A stretch of DNA of 20,212 nucleotides from Armatimonadota bacterium. GTDB taxonomy: Bacteria > Sysuimicrobiota > Sysuimicrobiia > Sysuimicrobiales > Humicultoraceae. The stretch is taken from contig JACQHU010000153.1 in the NCBI GenBank assembly GCA_016198805.1, positions 1 to 20,212 on the forward strand, in the 5' to 3' direction. The notes under the pieces were generated by a model. That model was given only the letters and a program-made list of their open reading frames with translations, had not been told where the DNA came from and did no database searches. The position numbers were made by a program, and so were the translations under genes. How positions within the stretch are numbered: position 1 is the first letter of the stretch; the number at the start of each line of letters is the position of its first letter. This document shows positions 1 through 7,330 of this stretch, piece by piece.

Positions 1-1
1 C

Positions 2-622
2 ACAGCGCCGATCGCCGGTATCATCGCGCGCCGCCAGGTGCAGGTGGGTCAGACCGTCATCGGCGGCCTGACCGGCGGCGGGACGCTGGTGATGACCATC
101 GCCGATACCCGGGTCATCCAGGCCACAGCGATGGTGGACGAATCAGACATCGCGCAGATCACCGTGGGCATGCCGGTCAAGGTGATAGCCGACGCGCTGC
201 CCAAAGACGTCTTCACGGGGAAGGTCACCAGAATCGCGCCCCAGGCCATCGTGGTCCAGAACGTGCGGCAGTACCAGGTGGTCGTCGAGATCGAGAATCC
301 CCGGCAGGCGCTGCGCCTCGGCATGAGCGTGGACGCCGAGTTCATCGTGACCGGCCGCGAGAACGTGCTGCAGGTCCCTGCGGAGGCGGTGCGCGGGAAG
401 GATGCCAAGATTCTCATCCTGGTGGAAGGCGAGACGCTGACGCCGGTCGTGGTCGAGACCGGGGCCACCGACGGCCGGATGGTCGAGATCGTCCGGGGCG
501 TCGAGGCCGGGCAGGTGATCTATCTCGGCCCCTCCCGCCGACCGAACTCCGGTTCCTCGCGCCCCCAGCAGACCAACCCGTTTCTCCCTCAGTTCCCCAG
601 GCAGCAGGCGCCAAGGCGGTAG
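2..622 (+). CDS. MacA/HlyD-family periplasmic adaptor subunit, 5'-truncated
   Basis: This is the C-terminal 206 residues of a periplasmic adaptor that links an inner-membrane pump to an outer-membrane channel. The reading frame is open to the left window edge; the visible protein begins TAPIAGIIARRQV, the usual second lipoyl half-motif (T-P-x-x-G-x-x), followed by VGQTV. A beta-barrel domain follows (QYQVVVEIENP, LRLGMSVDAEF), then a membrane-proximal domain (VLQVPAEAV through VEIVRGVEAG). The tail after about residue 180 is rich in Pro, Gln and Arg and looks disordered. Internal GTG/ATG codons should not be taken as the start, because the lipoyl motif is upstream of them. The gene ends 8 nt before a MacB-type ATPase gene, so MacA-type function is well supported. 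The N-terminus, membrane anchor and hairpin domain lie outside the window. The substrate is unknown. Confidence 0.9.
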   Translation, partial: TAPIAGIIARRQVQVGQTVIGGLTGGGTLVMTIADTRVIQATAMVDESDIAQITVGMPVKVIADALPKDVFTGKVTRIAPQAIVVQNVRQYQVVVEIENPRQALRLGMSVDAEFIVTGRENVLQVPAEAVRGKDAKILILVEGETLTPVVVETGATDGRMVEIVRGVEAGQVIYLGPSRRPNSGSSRPQQTNPFLPQFPRQQAPRR

Positions 623-630
623 GGGCACGT

Positions 631-1341
631 ATGTCGCTCATCAGGATGACCGGTGTCGAAAAGGTCTACCGCATGGATGGCGTGGAGGTCCAGGCGCTGC
701 AGGGCATCTCCCTGTCGATCGCCCCCGGCGAGTTCGTGGCCATCATGGGGCCCAGCGGGTCCGGGAAGTCGACGTGCATGAACATCATGGGCTGCCTGGA
801 CCGGCCGACCGCGGGAACGTACCTGCTGGACGGTACTGACGTCTCCACCCTCGACGACGTGGCCCTGGCGCGGCTGCGCAACCGGCGCCTGGGCTTCGTC
901 TTCCAGTCGTTCAACCTGCTGCCGCGGACGTCGGCGGTTGAGAACGTCGAGTTGCCGATGATCTACGCGGGGACCCCGGACCGCCGCGCGAAGGCGCTAG
1001 CCGCGCTGGAGGCGGTCGGGCTGCGCGCGCGGGCCGGACACCTCCCGACCCAGCTGTCGGGCGGCGAACAGCAGCGGGTGGCCATCGCGCGCGCGCTGGT
1101 GGTGTCGCCCTCGATCATCCTGGCCGACGAGCCCACCGGCAACCTGGACTCGACGACCGCCGGCGAGATTATGACCCTGCTGGACCGGCTGTGTAGCCAG
1201 GGCATCACCATCGTCCTGATCACCCATGAGGCCGAGATCGCCGCGCACGCCCGGCGGCTCATCCAGTTCCGGGACGGCCGGGTCGTCCGCGACATGGCCA
1301 CGCGGACCCGCACCGTCAGCCCGGGAGCGCCCCTCCGATGA
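631..1341 (+). CDS. MacB-type ABC transporter ATP-binding protein
   Basis: This 236-residue nucleotide-binding subunit powers the MacAB/LolCDE-type exporter. All ABC motifs are present: Walker A GPSGSGKST (40-48), Q-loop FQSFNLLP (91-98), signature LSGGEQQRVAIARAL (142-156), Walker B IILADEP (162-168) and the switch His in LITHE (199). The FQSFNLLPRTSAVENVELP stretch is typical of the MacB/LolD family. Unlike E. coli MacB, the ATPase is separate from the permease; here the permease is the next gene and overlaps by 4 nt (ATGA), which implies translational coupling. The ATG lies 8 nt after the adaptor stop codon. Function as an export ATPase is secure; the exported substrate (macrolide, peptide, lipid or siderophore) is not visible in the sequence. 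Confidence 0.95.
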   Translation: MSLIRMTGVEKVYRMDGVEVQALQGISLSIAPGEFVAIMGPSGSGKSTCMNIMGCLDRPTAGTYLLDGTDVSTLDDVALARLRNRRLGFVFQSFNLLPRTSAVENVELPMIYAGTPDRRAKALAALEAVGLRARAGHLPTQLSGGEQQRVAIARALVVSPSIILADEPTGNLDSTTAGEIMTLLDRLCSQGITIVLITHEAEIAAHARRLIQFRDGRVVRDMATRTRTVSPGAPLR

Positions 1342-2552
1342 GCCTGGCGGCGTCGTTCCGGATCGCCATGCGGGCGCTGGCCGCCAACCCGTTGCGCTCG
1401 CTGCTCACGATGCTCGGAGTCATCATCGGCGTCGGCGCGGTGGTGGCCATGGTCGCCATCGGGCAGGGCGCCCGCCAGAACGTGACAGAGCGGGTGCAGG
1501 CGCTGGGCAGCAACCTCCTGACCGTCTTCGCGGGGGTCGCGCAGTTCGGCGGGGTGGCCCGGGGCGACGCTGTGCAGACGCTAACGCTCGAGGATGCCGA
1601 CGCGATCCGACGGGAAGTCCCCAGGGTCATTGGCGTCAGCGCCGAATTCTCCCGGGGCAACCAGCAAGTGCAGTTCCGCGGCGAGAACTACAACACCACC
1701 GTCTCCGGCGTGACTCCCGAATTTCAGGAGGTCCGCAACTTCAAGGTCGAGCGCGGCCAGTTCTTCACCGAGGAGGACATGCGCACCCGGGCCAAGGTGG
1801 CCCTGATCGGCAGGACCGTGCAGAACCGGCTCTTCGGCGAGGGCGACCCCATCGGGCAGCGCATCAAGATCCGCGGCGTCACCTTCACGGTGATCGGCGT
1901 CATGGAGGAGAAGGGCGCGACGGGGTTCCAGGACCGCGACGACGTGGTCTACGTGCCGCTGACGACCGCCCAGCGCCGGTTGTTCGGGGTGACGCATGTC
2001 CGGGCGATCAACGTCCAGGTCGCCTCCGCCGAAGAGATGACCGAGGCCCAGGCCGCGCTGACGGAACTGGTGCGAGGGCGCCACCGGCTCGGGCCCAACC
2101 AGGACAACGACTTCACTGTCCGCAGCCAGGCCGACATCCTGCAGGCGTTCACCGGCGTCTCGCAGACCATGACCACGCTGCTCGGCGGGATCGCCGCGGT
2201 TTCGCTCATCGTGGGCGGCATCGGGATCATGAACATCATGCTGGTCTCGGTGACCGAGCGGACCCGTGAGATCGGCATCCGGAAGGCGGTGGGCGCCCGC
2301 CGGCGGGACATCATGCTGCAGTTCCTCGTGGAGTCGGTGAGCCTGAGTGTCACCGGTGGGGTCATCGGCATCGGGGTCGGCATCCTCGGCTCGCGGCTGA
2401 TCAACCAGCTGGCGGGATGGGCCACGCTGCTGTCGGTGCAGGCCGTGCTCATGGCGTTCTCCTTCGCGGTGGCTGTGGGCGTGTTCTTCGGCCTGTATCC
2501 GGCACGGCGGGCCGCGTTGATGGATCCGATCGTGGCGCTCCGGCACGAATAG
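1338..2552 (+). CDS. MacB/FtsX-type ABC transporter permease
   Basis: This 404-residue inner-membrane protein has the four-helix MacB topology. TM1 is at about 19-42 (SLLTMLGVIIGVGAVV), then a large periplasmic core domain (about 45-275), then TM2 (279-304), TM3 (331-355) and TM4 (366-388). Family hallmarks are the N-terminal LRSLLTMLGVIIGVGAVVAM stretch, the cytoplasmic loop TERTREIGIRKAVGARRRDI after TM2, and the C-terminal GLYPARRAA. Together with the preceding ATPase it forms a mechanotransmission-type exporter that works with the adaptor and the TolC-like protein encoded nearby. The ATG overlaps the ATPase stop. The length is normal for stand-alone MacB permeases and there is no sign of damage. 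Confidence 0.95.
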   Translation: MSLAASFRIAMRALAANPLRSLLTMLGVIIGVGAVVAMVAIGQGARQNVTERVQALGSNLLTVFAGVAQFGGVARGDAVQTLTLEDADAIRREVPRVIGVSAEFSRGNQQVQFRGENYNTTVSGVTPEFQEVRNFKVERGQFFTEEDMRTRAKVALIGRTVQNRLFGEGDPIGQRIKIRGVTFTVIGVMEEKGATGFQDRDDVVYVPLTTAQRRLFGVTHVRAINVQVASAEEMTEAQAALTELVRGRHRLGPNQDNDFTVRSQADILQAFTGVSQTMTTLLGGIAAVSLIVGGIGIMNIMLVSVTERTREIGIRKAVGARRRDIMLQFLVESVSLSVTGGVIGIGVGILGSRLINQLAGWATLLSVQAVLMAFSFAVAVGVFFGLYPARRAALMDPIVALRHE

Positions 2553-2616
2553 CCGTGGGCGCAGGCGGGCGGTGGGGGGCATTGCCGCGGGACAGGTCGT
2601 CTCCGGCCCGAATGGT

Positions 2617-2621
2617 GGAGG
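2617..2621 (+). promoter_or_regulatory. Shine-Dalgarno that decides the start at 2629
   Basis: GGAGG lies 7 nt before the ATG at 2629. The frame is open further upstream (from 2572), but no comparable site precedes the earlier codon, and the earlier codon would place about 19 non-hydrophobic residues before the membrane anchor. Confidence 0.75.
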
Positions 2622-2628
2622 AACCCTG

Positions 2629-3174
2629 ATGACGAGGAAGCGCTGGCTCTGGCCGGGGCTCGCGGTGGTGGCCATCGTGCTGATCGGCGGCGGCGTCTAC
2701 TACACCCGCAGCCAGACCCCCGCGGAGCCCCAGCGCGCCCGCGACCCGGGATTCGGTGTCATCGTGGCGATCCGCACGCTGGAGCGCAACCCTGAGACCC
2801 AGTTGACGAAGGAGCAGATCAAGAAGATCCTGCCGTTCGTCAAGGCCCTCAAGGACATCCCGACGTCGGACTATGAGGCGACGGTGGTGATCGTCCGCGC
2901 CATCCGGGATAGCTTCACGCCGGAGCAGCGCGTCGCGCTGGAGGAGGCCCGCCGGCGCTTCCAGGAGCGGCAGCGCGTCCAGGGCGCGGAGGCCGGCGCA
3001 CCCGGCGCGGGTGCCCCTGGAGCGGGCGCGCCCGGGATCGGCGGGGAGGGCGGACCGGGGGCCGGGCCGGGCGCGGGTCCTGGAGCGGCCATGACCGATG
3101 AGCAGCGGGCAGCGGTGCGGCAGGGCGCGTTTGAGCGGATGATTCGCTACCTGGAACGGCGAATCAGATCCTGA
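2629..3174 (+). CDS. Membrane-anchored protein with LTxxQ-like motifs (possible Spy/CpxP-like accessory)
   Basis: The protein has 181 residues and I recognise no exact family. An N-terminal signal anchor (MTRKRWLWPG then a hydrophobic run, about 6-25) would hold it in the inner membrane with the bulk in the periplasm. A charged, helical region follows (about 44-116). It contains LTKEQ (59-63) and FTPEQ (96-100), and a third copy, MTDEQ (155-159), lies near the C-terminus. Repeated LTxxQ motifs are the hallmark of Spy/CpxP/ZraP-type periplasmic chaperones and sensors, so this assignment is plausible but is inference. Residues about 121-154 form a low-complexity Gly/Ala/Pro linker with repeated GAPGA units. 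The gene lies between the permease and the TolC-like gene and is surely co-transcribed with them. It may help the pump or protect the periplasm. The start is set by GGAGG at 2617. Confidence 0.75.
   Translation: MTRKRWLWPGLAVVAIVLIGGGVYYTRSQTPAEPQRARDPGFGVIVAIRTLERNPETQLTKEQIKKILPFVKALKDIPTSDYEATVVIVRAIRDSFTPEQRVALEEARRRFQERQRVQGAEAGAPGAGAPGAGAPGIGGEGGPGAGPGAGPGAAMTDEQRAAVRQGAFERMIRYLERRIRS
2995..3090 (+). repeat. Low-complexity Gly/Ala/Pro-coding repeat
   Basis: Degenerate GC-rich units encode GAPGA-type pentapeptides and then PGAG-type units. They lie in frame in the preceding small protein and form a flexible linker between its helical core and its C-terminal MTDEQ segment. Such tracts are prone to unit gain or loss. 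Confidence 0.7.
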
Positions 3175-3192
3175 TCCCCAACAACCGGTTGC

Positions 3193-3198
3193 AGGAGG
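3193..3198 (+). promoter_or_regulatory. Shine-Dalgarno that decides the start at 3204
   Basis: A perfect AGGAGG lies 5 nt before the ATG at 3204. It excludes the upstream in-frame TTG at 3189, which itself precedes this site. Confidence 0.8.
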
Positions 3199-3203
3199 CG
3201 TCG

Positions 3204-4484
3204 ATGCGCACCACGGTGCCGCTGCTTGTTCTTGTGCTGCTGGCCCACCTCGTCCTTCCGGCCACCGCCGCCGCGCAGGTCCCGCGGCCGCTGTCGCTGG
3301 CCGATCTCGCCGCGGCGGCGGACCAGCGGAATCCGCAGATCACCGCCGCACGGCAGGCGGTGGTCGCGGCGGAGGCCCGCGTGCTGCTGGCGCGGGCCGG
3401 GCGGGGCCCGACCGTGACCGTGTCTGTGGGCCCCGGGGTCTCAGGCGGGACGAGCTCGACTGCGGTCCAGGGGCTCAGCACATCAGCGACGATCAGCACG
3501 TCCTATGTCCTGTATGACAGCGGGCAGATCGCGCACGCCGTGCGCCAGGCCGAGGCAAACCTCAAGGCGGCGCGCATGGCGCTGGAAGCCACCCGGCAGG
3601 ATGTGGCGCTGGCCGTGGCCGTACCCTACGTGAACATCCTGCGGGCGGAACGGAACGTCCAGTTGCGTCAACAGATCGTCGTGCAGAATCAGGAATTGCT
3701 GCGGCTGGCGGAGGGCCAGTTCCGCGCCGGCGTCGTCGCCCGGGCCGACGTGGTGCGGGCGCAGGCCGGTCTGGCCGCCGCCGAGGGCGAGTTGATCGCC
3801 GCGCGCAATGCGGTGGACCAGACGAAGGCCGCGCTCAACGCCGCCGTCGGCCAGCCAGCCGCCACGCCGATCGCGGCGGCGCCGCCGCCCGCCCCCCCGC
3901 GGCTGACCCTGGCCGCTGCCGCCCTGGTCGGGTTGGTGGACGAGCGTCCTGAGGTCAAGCGCGTCCTGGCCGAGATCGAGGCTGCGGAGGCCGCGCTGGC
4001 GCTGGCACAGGCCGGCGGAGGCATCAGGGTGACCCTCGACGGCCGGGCGTCCCAGTCGTACAATCCCACCACGCAGCCCAATTCCTGGTCCATCAGTTCG
4101 ACAGTGAGCTATCCCGTCTCCGACGCCGGAAGGGTGGCGGCGTCTGTCGCCGAGGCGACGGCCAACCTGGCTGCTGCTAAGGCCCGGATCGAGACGACCC
4201 GGCTCTCGGTCCAGCAGCAGAGCCTTCAGGCCTTCCTCAGTATTCTGGACGGGCGGGCGCGGATCGAGAGCGCGCGGGCCGGGCTGGCGTTCGCGCAGGA
4301 GTCGCTGCGCCTGGCCCAGGGCCGCTATGCCGCCGGCGCCGGACCATTCCTCGAGGTGATCGACGCGCAGACGGCGCTGGTCCAGGCCGAGGTGGCGCTG
4401 GCCCGGGCGGAGTTCGACGAACTGGCCGGGGCGCTGGCCCTGCGGCACGCGCTGGGCCGGTCGGTGGTCGACGGGGCCATCTAG
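3204..4484 (+). CDS. TolC-family outer-membrane efflux protein
   Basis: This 426-residue protein starts with a Sec signal peptide (MRTTVPLLVLVLLAHLVLP..ATAAA, cleavage probably after A24). The mature part has the two tandem outer-membrane-efflux repeats of TolC: LSLADLAAAADQRNPQITAAR opens repeat 1 (about 31-51), and the second repeat begins near ALVGLVDERPEVKRVLAEIEAAE. Long Ala-rich coiled-coil helices (for example RAQAGLAAAEGELIAARNAV) and the closing LRLAQGRYAAGAGPFLEVID stretch are typical. Three copies would form a trans-periplasmic channel with the adaptor and the MacB-type pump encoded just upstream. The length fits the family. The start was chosen for its AGGAGG site. The gene appears to be the last of the efflux operon. 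Confidence 0.93.
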   Translation: MRTTVPLLVLVLLAHLVLPATAAAQVPRPLSLADLAAAADQRNPQITAARQAVVAAEARVLLARAGRGPTVTVSVGPGVSGGTSSTAVQGLSTSATISTSYVLYDSGQIAHAVRQAEANLKAARMALEATRQDVALAVAVPYVNILRAERNVQLRQQIVVQNQELLRLAEGQFRAGVVARADVVRAQAGLAAAEGELIAARNAVDQTKAALNAAVGQPAATPIAAAPPPAPPRLTLAAAALVGLVDERPEVKRVLAEIEAAEAALALAQAGGGIRVTLDGRASQSYNPTTQPNSWSISSTVSYPVSDAGRVAASVAEATANLAAAKARIETTRLSVQQQSLQAFLSILDGRARIESARAGLAFAQESLRLAQGRYAAGAGPFLEVIDAQTALVQAEVALARAEFDELAGALALRHALGRSVVDGAI

Positions 4485-4533
4485 CCGCCGCGGCTCGGGG
4501 CGGGTTGCGATGCGGCGTCGGGTGCGAGGTACT

Positions 4534-4540
4534 GGGAGGT
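4534..4540 (+). promoter_or_regulatory. Shine-Dalgarno that decides the start at 4546
   Basis: GGGAGGT lies 5 nt before the ATG at 4546. The upstream in-frame ATG at 4510 has no comparable site and would add 12 Arg/Gly-rich residues before the signal peptide. Confidence 0.7.
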
Positions 4541-4545
4541 GCGGC

Positions 4546-5646
4546 ATGCGGGGCGTTATGGCCATCGGCACGATGTGCCTGGCCGTCCTGCTGGCCTGGG
4601 CCGTTGTGCCGTTGGCCTACGGCTTCACCGTTGACGAGGTCTTTGACAACGGAACGCCTAACGACCCGTCGGATGACCTGCTTCAGGTCGCCCGATGGAG
4701 TCACGTGCCCCAATCGCTGGTGGGAGATCGGGTTCGTGGTCTCGGCGGGGGCCTCGAGTACGCCGCCACGCCGGACTACTGTGCCCGGATCCTCCCGCGG
4801 TTCATCGACACCCCGGCGCCCACCTGCGACCGCCTTCAGGAGGCGATCCAGCGCGCCTTCAGCCGGTGGTCAGCCTCGCATCCCGTCCTCCGGTTCCCCG
4901 ACGTCTCCGGTCGGATTGCGCCGACGCTCCCTCCCGCCGGCCACCCCCGGCCCTGGGAAGGCTTCGGCGCGGAGATCGACCTGTTTGCCCTGCGCGAGGA
5001 TGAATTCGCGAGGGTGCGAGGGTTCGCGGCCTACACGGGCTTCTGGTACGTATTTGCGCAGCCGCGCGGCACGAACGGCCGCCTCTTGCCCGGCGGGACG
5101 CTGACCAGTGCCGACATCGTTTTCAACACCACCGCGCCCACCTGCTACCACCTCGACCCCACGCTGGCCGGCCGCGGATGCAATCACTTCGAGTCCCTGC
5201 TCCTGCACGAGATCGGTCATGCCCTGGTCCTCGATCACCCCAACGAATTCCCGCATCGCAACTTCGACAGCGACAACGACCCGACCAATGTGATCCCCAT
5301 CGATTGTCAGGATCCGGCCCGCGGACTCCGCCCCTCGTCCAACCTGGACGCCAGGGCGGTGATGAACAGCAGCAGGGGCAGGCCAGAGCCGGTGCACGCG
5401 GGGCTGACCAACGACGACCTGGGCGGCCGGAACTTCCTCTACCCGATCTGCCCCGGCGCCCACCGGCCGGAGCCGCGCAAGACCGGAGCGGCCGCCGACG
5501 CGCCCTTGACGGCGTGGCTCATCTTCGTGGGTGCAGGGCTGCCATGGGTTCGCGGGAAGCGACCGCATCGTTCGTCGGGCCGCAAGCCGCCGCCCGTCTG
5601 GCACGGGGGAGGGAAGCCTCACTCCCCCGTGCACGGGCCTTGGTGA
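4546..5646 (+). CDS. Matrixin-like secreted zinc metalloprotease (M10-type, variant motif)
   Basis: The product is a 366-residue exported protease. A Sec signal peptide covers about 1-26 (cleavage near PLAYG-FT). The zinc site is HEIGHALVLDH (221-231), matching HExxHxxGxxH except that Val228 replaces the usual Gly. The Met-turn Met is M273 in ARAVMNSS. SADIVFNT (188-195) and the closing LTNDDLGGRNFLYP (287-300) resemble matrixin catalytic domains. Six Cys in the mature part (79, 94, 200, 212, 254, 302) could form disulfides. The C-terminal tail has a short hydrophobic stretch (about 319-334) followed by basic residues and a Pro/His-rich end; it may be a membrane tail or sorting signal, but I do not recognise a known one. 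The last codons are encoded by a long inverted repeat. A metzincin fold is likely, whereas activity and target are uncertain. Confidence 0.8.
   Translation: MRGVMAIGTMCLAVLLAWAVVPLAYGFTVDEVFDNGTPNDPSDDLLQVARWSHVPQSLVGDRVRGLGGGLEYAATPDYCARILPRFIDTPAPTCDRLQEAIQRAFSRWSASHPVLRFPDVSGRIAPTLPPAGHPRPWEGFGAEIDLFALREDEFARVRGFAAYTGFWYVFAQPRGTNGRLLPGGTLTSADIVFNTTAPTCYHLDPTLAGRGCNHFESLLLHEIGHALVLDHPNEFPHRNFDSDNDPTNVIPIDCQDPARGLRPSSNLDARAVMNSSRGRPEPVHAGLTNDDLGGRNFLYPICPGAHRPEPRKTGAAADAPLTAWLIFVGAGLPWVRGKRPHRSSGRKPPPVWHGGGKPHSPVHGPW
5592..5638 (+). terminator. Long GC-rich stem-loop over the 3' end of the metalloprotease gene
   Basis: A perfect 11-bp inverted repeat, GCACGGGGGAG (5601-5611) and CTCCCCCGTGC (5622-5632), encloses a 10-nt loop. 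After a 3-nt bulge on the left (CTG, 5598-5600) it extends by 6 bp (GCCCGT 5592-5597 with ACGGGC 5633-5638), giving 17 paired positions. There is no T-tract, so it is not a classical intrinsic terminator. It may end or stabilise the upstream transcript, with the stop codon at 5644-5646 just after it. Confidence 0.55.
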
Positions 5647-5683
5647 GGGCGCCTAGCGCCCCGCCCTCCTGGGAAGGTAAACC

Positions 5684-5717
5684 TTTTGAGACGATGAATC
5701 GTATAAGGCATTAAATA
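5684..5717 (+). promoter_or_regulatory. AT-rich candidate promoter for the S41 peptidase gene
   Basis: The 95-nt gap after the metalloprotease gene drops sharply in GC content from about 5674. It contains TTGAGA (5686-5691, 5 of 6 to a sigma70 -35 box), TATAAG (5702-5707, 5 of 6 to a -10 box) and TTAAAT (5711-5716). The spacings (10 and 19 nt) are not ideal, so the exact boxes are unsure. The base composition and position before a new gene support a promoter here. Confidence 0.35.
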
Positions 5718-5741
5718 CAAAACCACCGGCCGGGGTGAGTC

Positions 5742-7199
5742 GTGTACAGGCGCCTGATCCCAATTCTGCTTGCAGTTGTCCTTGCCATCGGGATCCTGGC
5801 GCCGCCGGTCCGGGCACAGACTAACGAGTTCGGCCTCGCCCTCTTTATCGAGACCTACCGGGTCCTGCGCGACGAGAGCCTGTTCAGTCCCACGTCAGAA
5901 CAGCTGCTGCGCGGTGCCGATGCCGGGCTGCGTACCGTGTTGCGCGAGGAGGGCCAGCCCCAGGGCCTGAGCACCCTGAACCTCACCGGGGATGAGCGGG
6001 CTGACCTCGACACGTTCATCCATCGCATCGAGCTGGTGCAGGCGACGGCCCGCATCCGGCCCGTTGCCGTCGTCTATGCGGCGGTCACCGCGATGGTGGC
6101 GTCGCTGCGCGATCCGAACAGTGCCTTTTATCCTCCCGACGCCTTCGCGCAGTTTGTCCGGCGCACCCGGGGCGACGATTTCGTGGGCGTCGGCATCGTC
6201 ATCGAGGAGAAGAACGGCCAGGTCGTCATCACCGAGGTGCTCGAGAACTCGCCGGCCAGCGAGACCGGGCTGCGCGCCGGCGACGTCATCATCGCCGTTG
6301 ATGGGGTGTCCACCACCGGGCACTCCCTGGAGCAGGTCAGCCAGATGATCCGCGGCAACGAGGGAACGCCGGTCGTCCTGACGATCCGGCGCCAGGGAGA
6401 CGAGGCGTTGCTCGCGTTCACGATCACGCGCCGGCGGTTGCAGCAGCGCGTCGTCACGACCAGGATCCTGTCGTCGGGGGTCGGCTATCTGAGGCTCACA
6501 CAGTTCACGCAGTCGTCGCCCGACCTGGTGGCCGCCGGCCTGAAGGCGCTCATCCAGGACGGCGCCCGAGGGATCGTGCTCGACCTGCGCGGCAACCCCG
6601 GCGGGCTGCTGGACGCGTCGGTGAACATCGCCAGCCATTTCCTCGAACGGGGCGTGGTGGTCACGCTGGAGACCGGGCGAGGGCAGTCAACGGCCTACGC
6701 CGTCCGCCCGCGGGAGCCGAAGTACCTGGGCCCCCTGATCGTGCTGGTTGACCGCGGCAGCGCCAGCGCCTCGGAACTCGTCGCAGGCGCGCTGCAGGAC
6801 GCCGGGATCAAACTGGTCGGCACCCGTACCTACGGAAAGGCGACGGTGCAGGCGGTCTACCGCTTCCGCGACGGCAGCGGGCTGCGGCTGACGATCTCGC
6901 GCTACCTCACGCCGTCAGGACGTGACCTCGAGGGCAAGGGTCTGGAACCGGACGTCGAACTCTCCAGCAGCGGCGCGCCGATCGGCAGTCCCGAGGACGC
7001 GCAGCTCAACCGGGCGGTGGCCATGATCCAACAGGCGGCCTCGACCTGGCCGGCGCGGGTCGTGCGATCGCAGCGGCTTCAGGCCGTGGGCGCGGTGCAG
7101 ATGCCGCGGAGCCTCGTCGCCGGCCGTCCCGTTCCCTATGTAGGTCACCCGCTCGTCGAGACCCGGCGTGAGTGGTCCGGTCATCGCCTCGTGCGCTAG
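5742..7199 (+). CDS. S41-family C-terminal processing peptidase (CtpA/Prc-like)
   Basis: This 485-residue exported serine protease cleaves unstructured C-termini of periplasmic proteins. A signal peptide covers residues 1-26 (ends VRAQ). A helical N-terminal segment follows, then a PDZ domain (about 145-230, with FVGVGIVIEEKNGQ and GLRAGDVIIAVDG). The catalytic core (about 240-405) contains DLRGNPGG (281-288), SASASEL with Ser342 as the nucleophile by alignment to E. coli Prc, and GTRTYGKATVQ with Lys366 as the general base. The dyad is intact. The C-terminal 80 residues (after LEPDVEL) are family-variable. It starts with GTG behind GGGGTGA. Its neighbour is another exported protease, but the gap between them holds a stem-loop and a candidate promoter, so it may be transcribed separately. 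Confidence 0.93.
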   Translation: MYRRLIPILLAVVLAIGILAPPVRAQTNEFGLALFIETYRVLRDESLFSPTSEQLLRGADAGLRTVLREEGQPQGLSTLNLTGDERADLDTFIHRIELVQATARIRPVAVVYAAVTAMVASLRDPNSAFYPPDAFAQFVRRTRGDDFVGVGIVIEEKNGQVVITEVLENSPASETGLRAGDVIIAVDGVSTTGHSLEQVSQMIRGNEGTPVVLTIRRQGDEALLAFTITRRRLQQRVVTTRILSSGVGYLRLTQFTQSSPDLVAAGLKALIQDGARGIVLDLRGNPGGLLDASVNIASHFLERGVVVTLETGRGQSTAYAVRPREPKYLGPLIVLVDRGSASASELVAGALQDAGIKLVGTRTYGKATVQAVYRFRDGSGLRLTISRYLTPSGRDLEGKGLEPDVELSSSGAPIGSPEDAQLNRAVAMIQQAASTWPARVVRSQRLQAVGAVQMPRSLVAGRPVPYVGHPLVETRREWSGHRLVR

Positions 7200-7266
7200 G
7201 CACAAGGTCCGTACAGGTCACAGGAATCTCCTCCGCCGGCTGGGAATCTAGTCGATACCTGCGCCT

Positions 7267-7330
7267 CGGGGCTCTGACTGTTCGGGGCTCTGACTGCTCG
7301 GGAGTCTGACCGTTTGGGAGTCTGACTGTG
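7267..7330 (+). repeat. Four tandem 16-bp repeats ending in the fdrA start codon
   Basis: Four exact-length 16-bp units lie at 7267-7282, 7283-7298, 7299-7314 and 7315-7330. All share GGG, two variable bases, TCTGAC, one variable base, then G. Units 1 and 2 read GGGGC before TCTGAC; units 3 and 4 read GGGAG. The last unit ends with the GTG start codon (7328-7330), and its GGGAG (7316-7320) is 7 nt before that codon, so it can serve as the ribosome binding site. The array may have arisen by slippage of the ribosome-binding segment, or it may be an operator array. The rest of the 128-nt gap (7200-7266) shows nothing I can name. Confidence 0.85.

Noticed and set aside
2553..2628. G-rich gap after the MacB-type permease as a quadruplex
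   Set aside because: Only three separable G-runs of three or more with valid loops are present, so the four-run rule is not met.
2995..3090. GC-rich repeats as a CRISPR-like or intergenic minisatellite
   Set aside because: The units are degenerate, short and in frame with the Gly/Ala/Pro linker of a real gene, with no spacers.
7200..7266. Terminator or promoter after the S41 gene
   Set aside because: I found no stem-loop with convincing arms and no paired -35/-10 boxes; only the repeat that follows at 7267 is supported.
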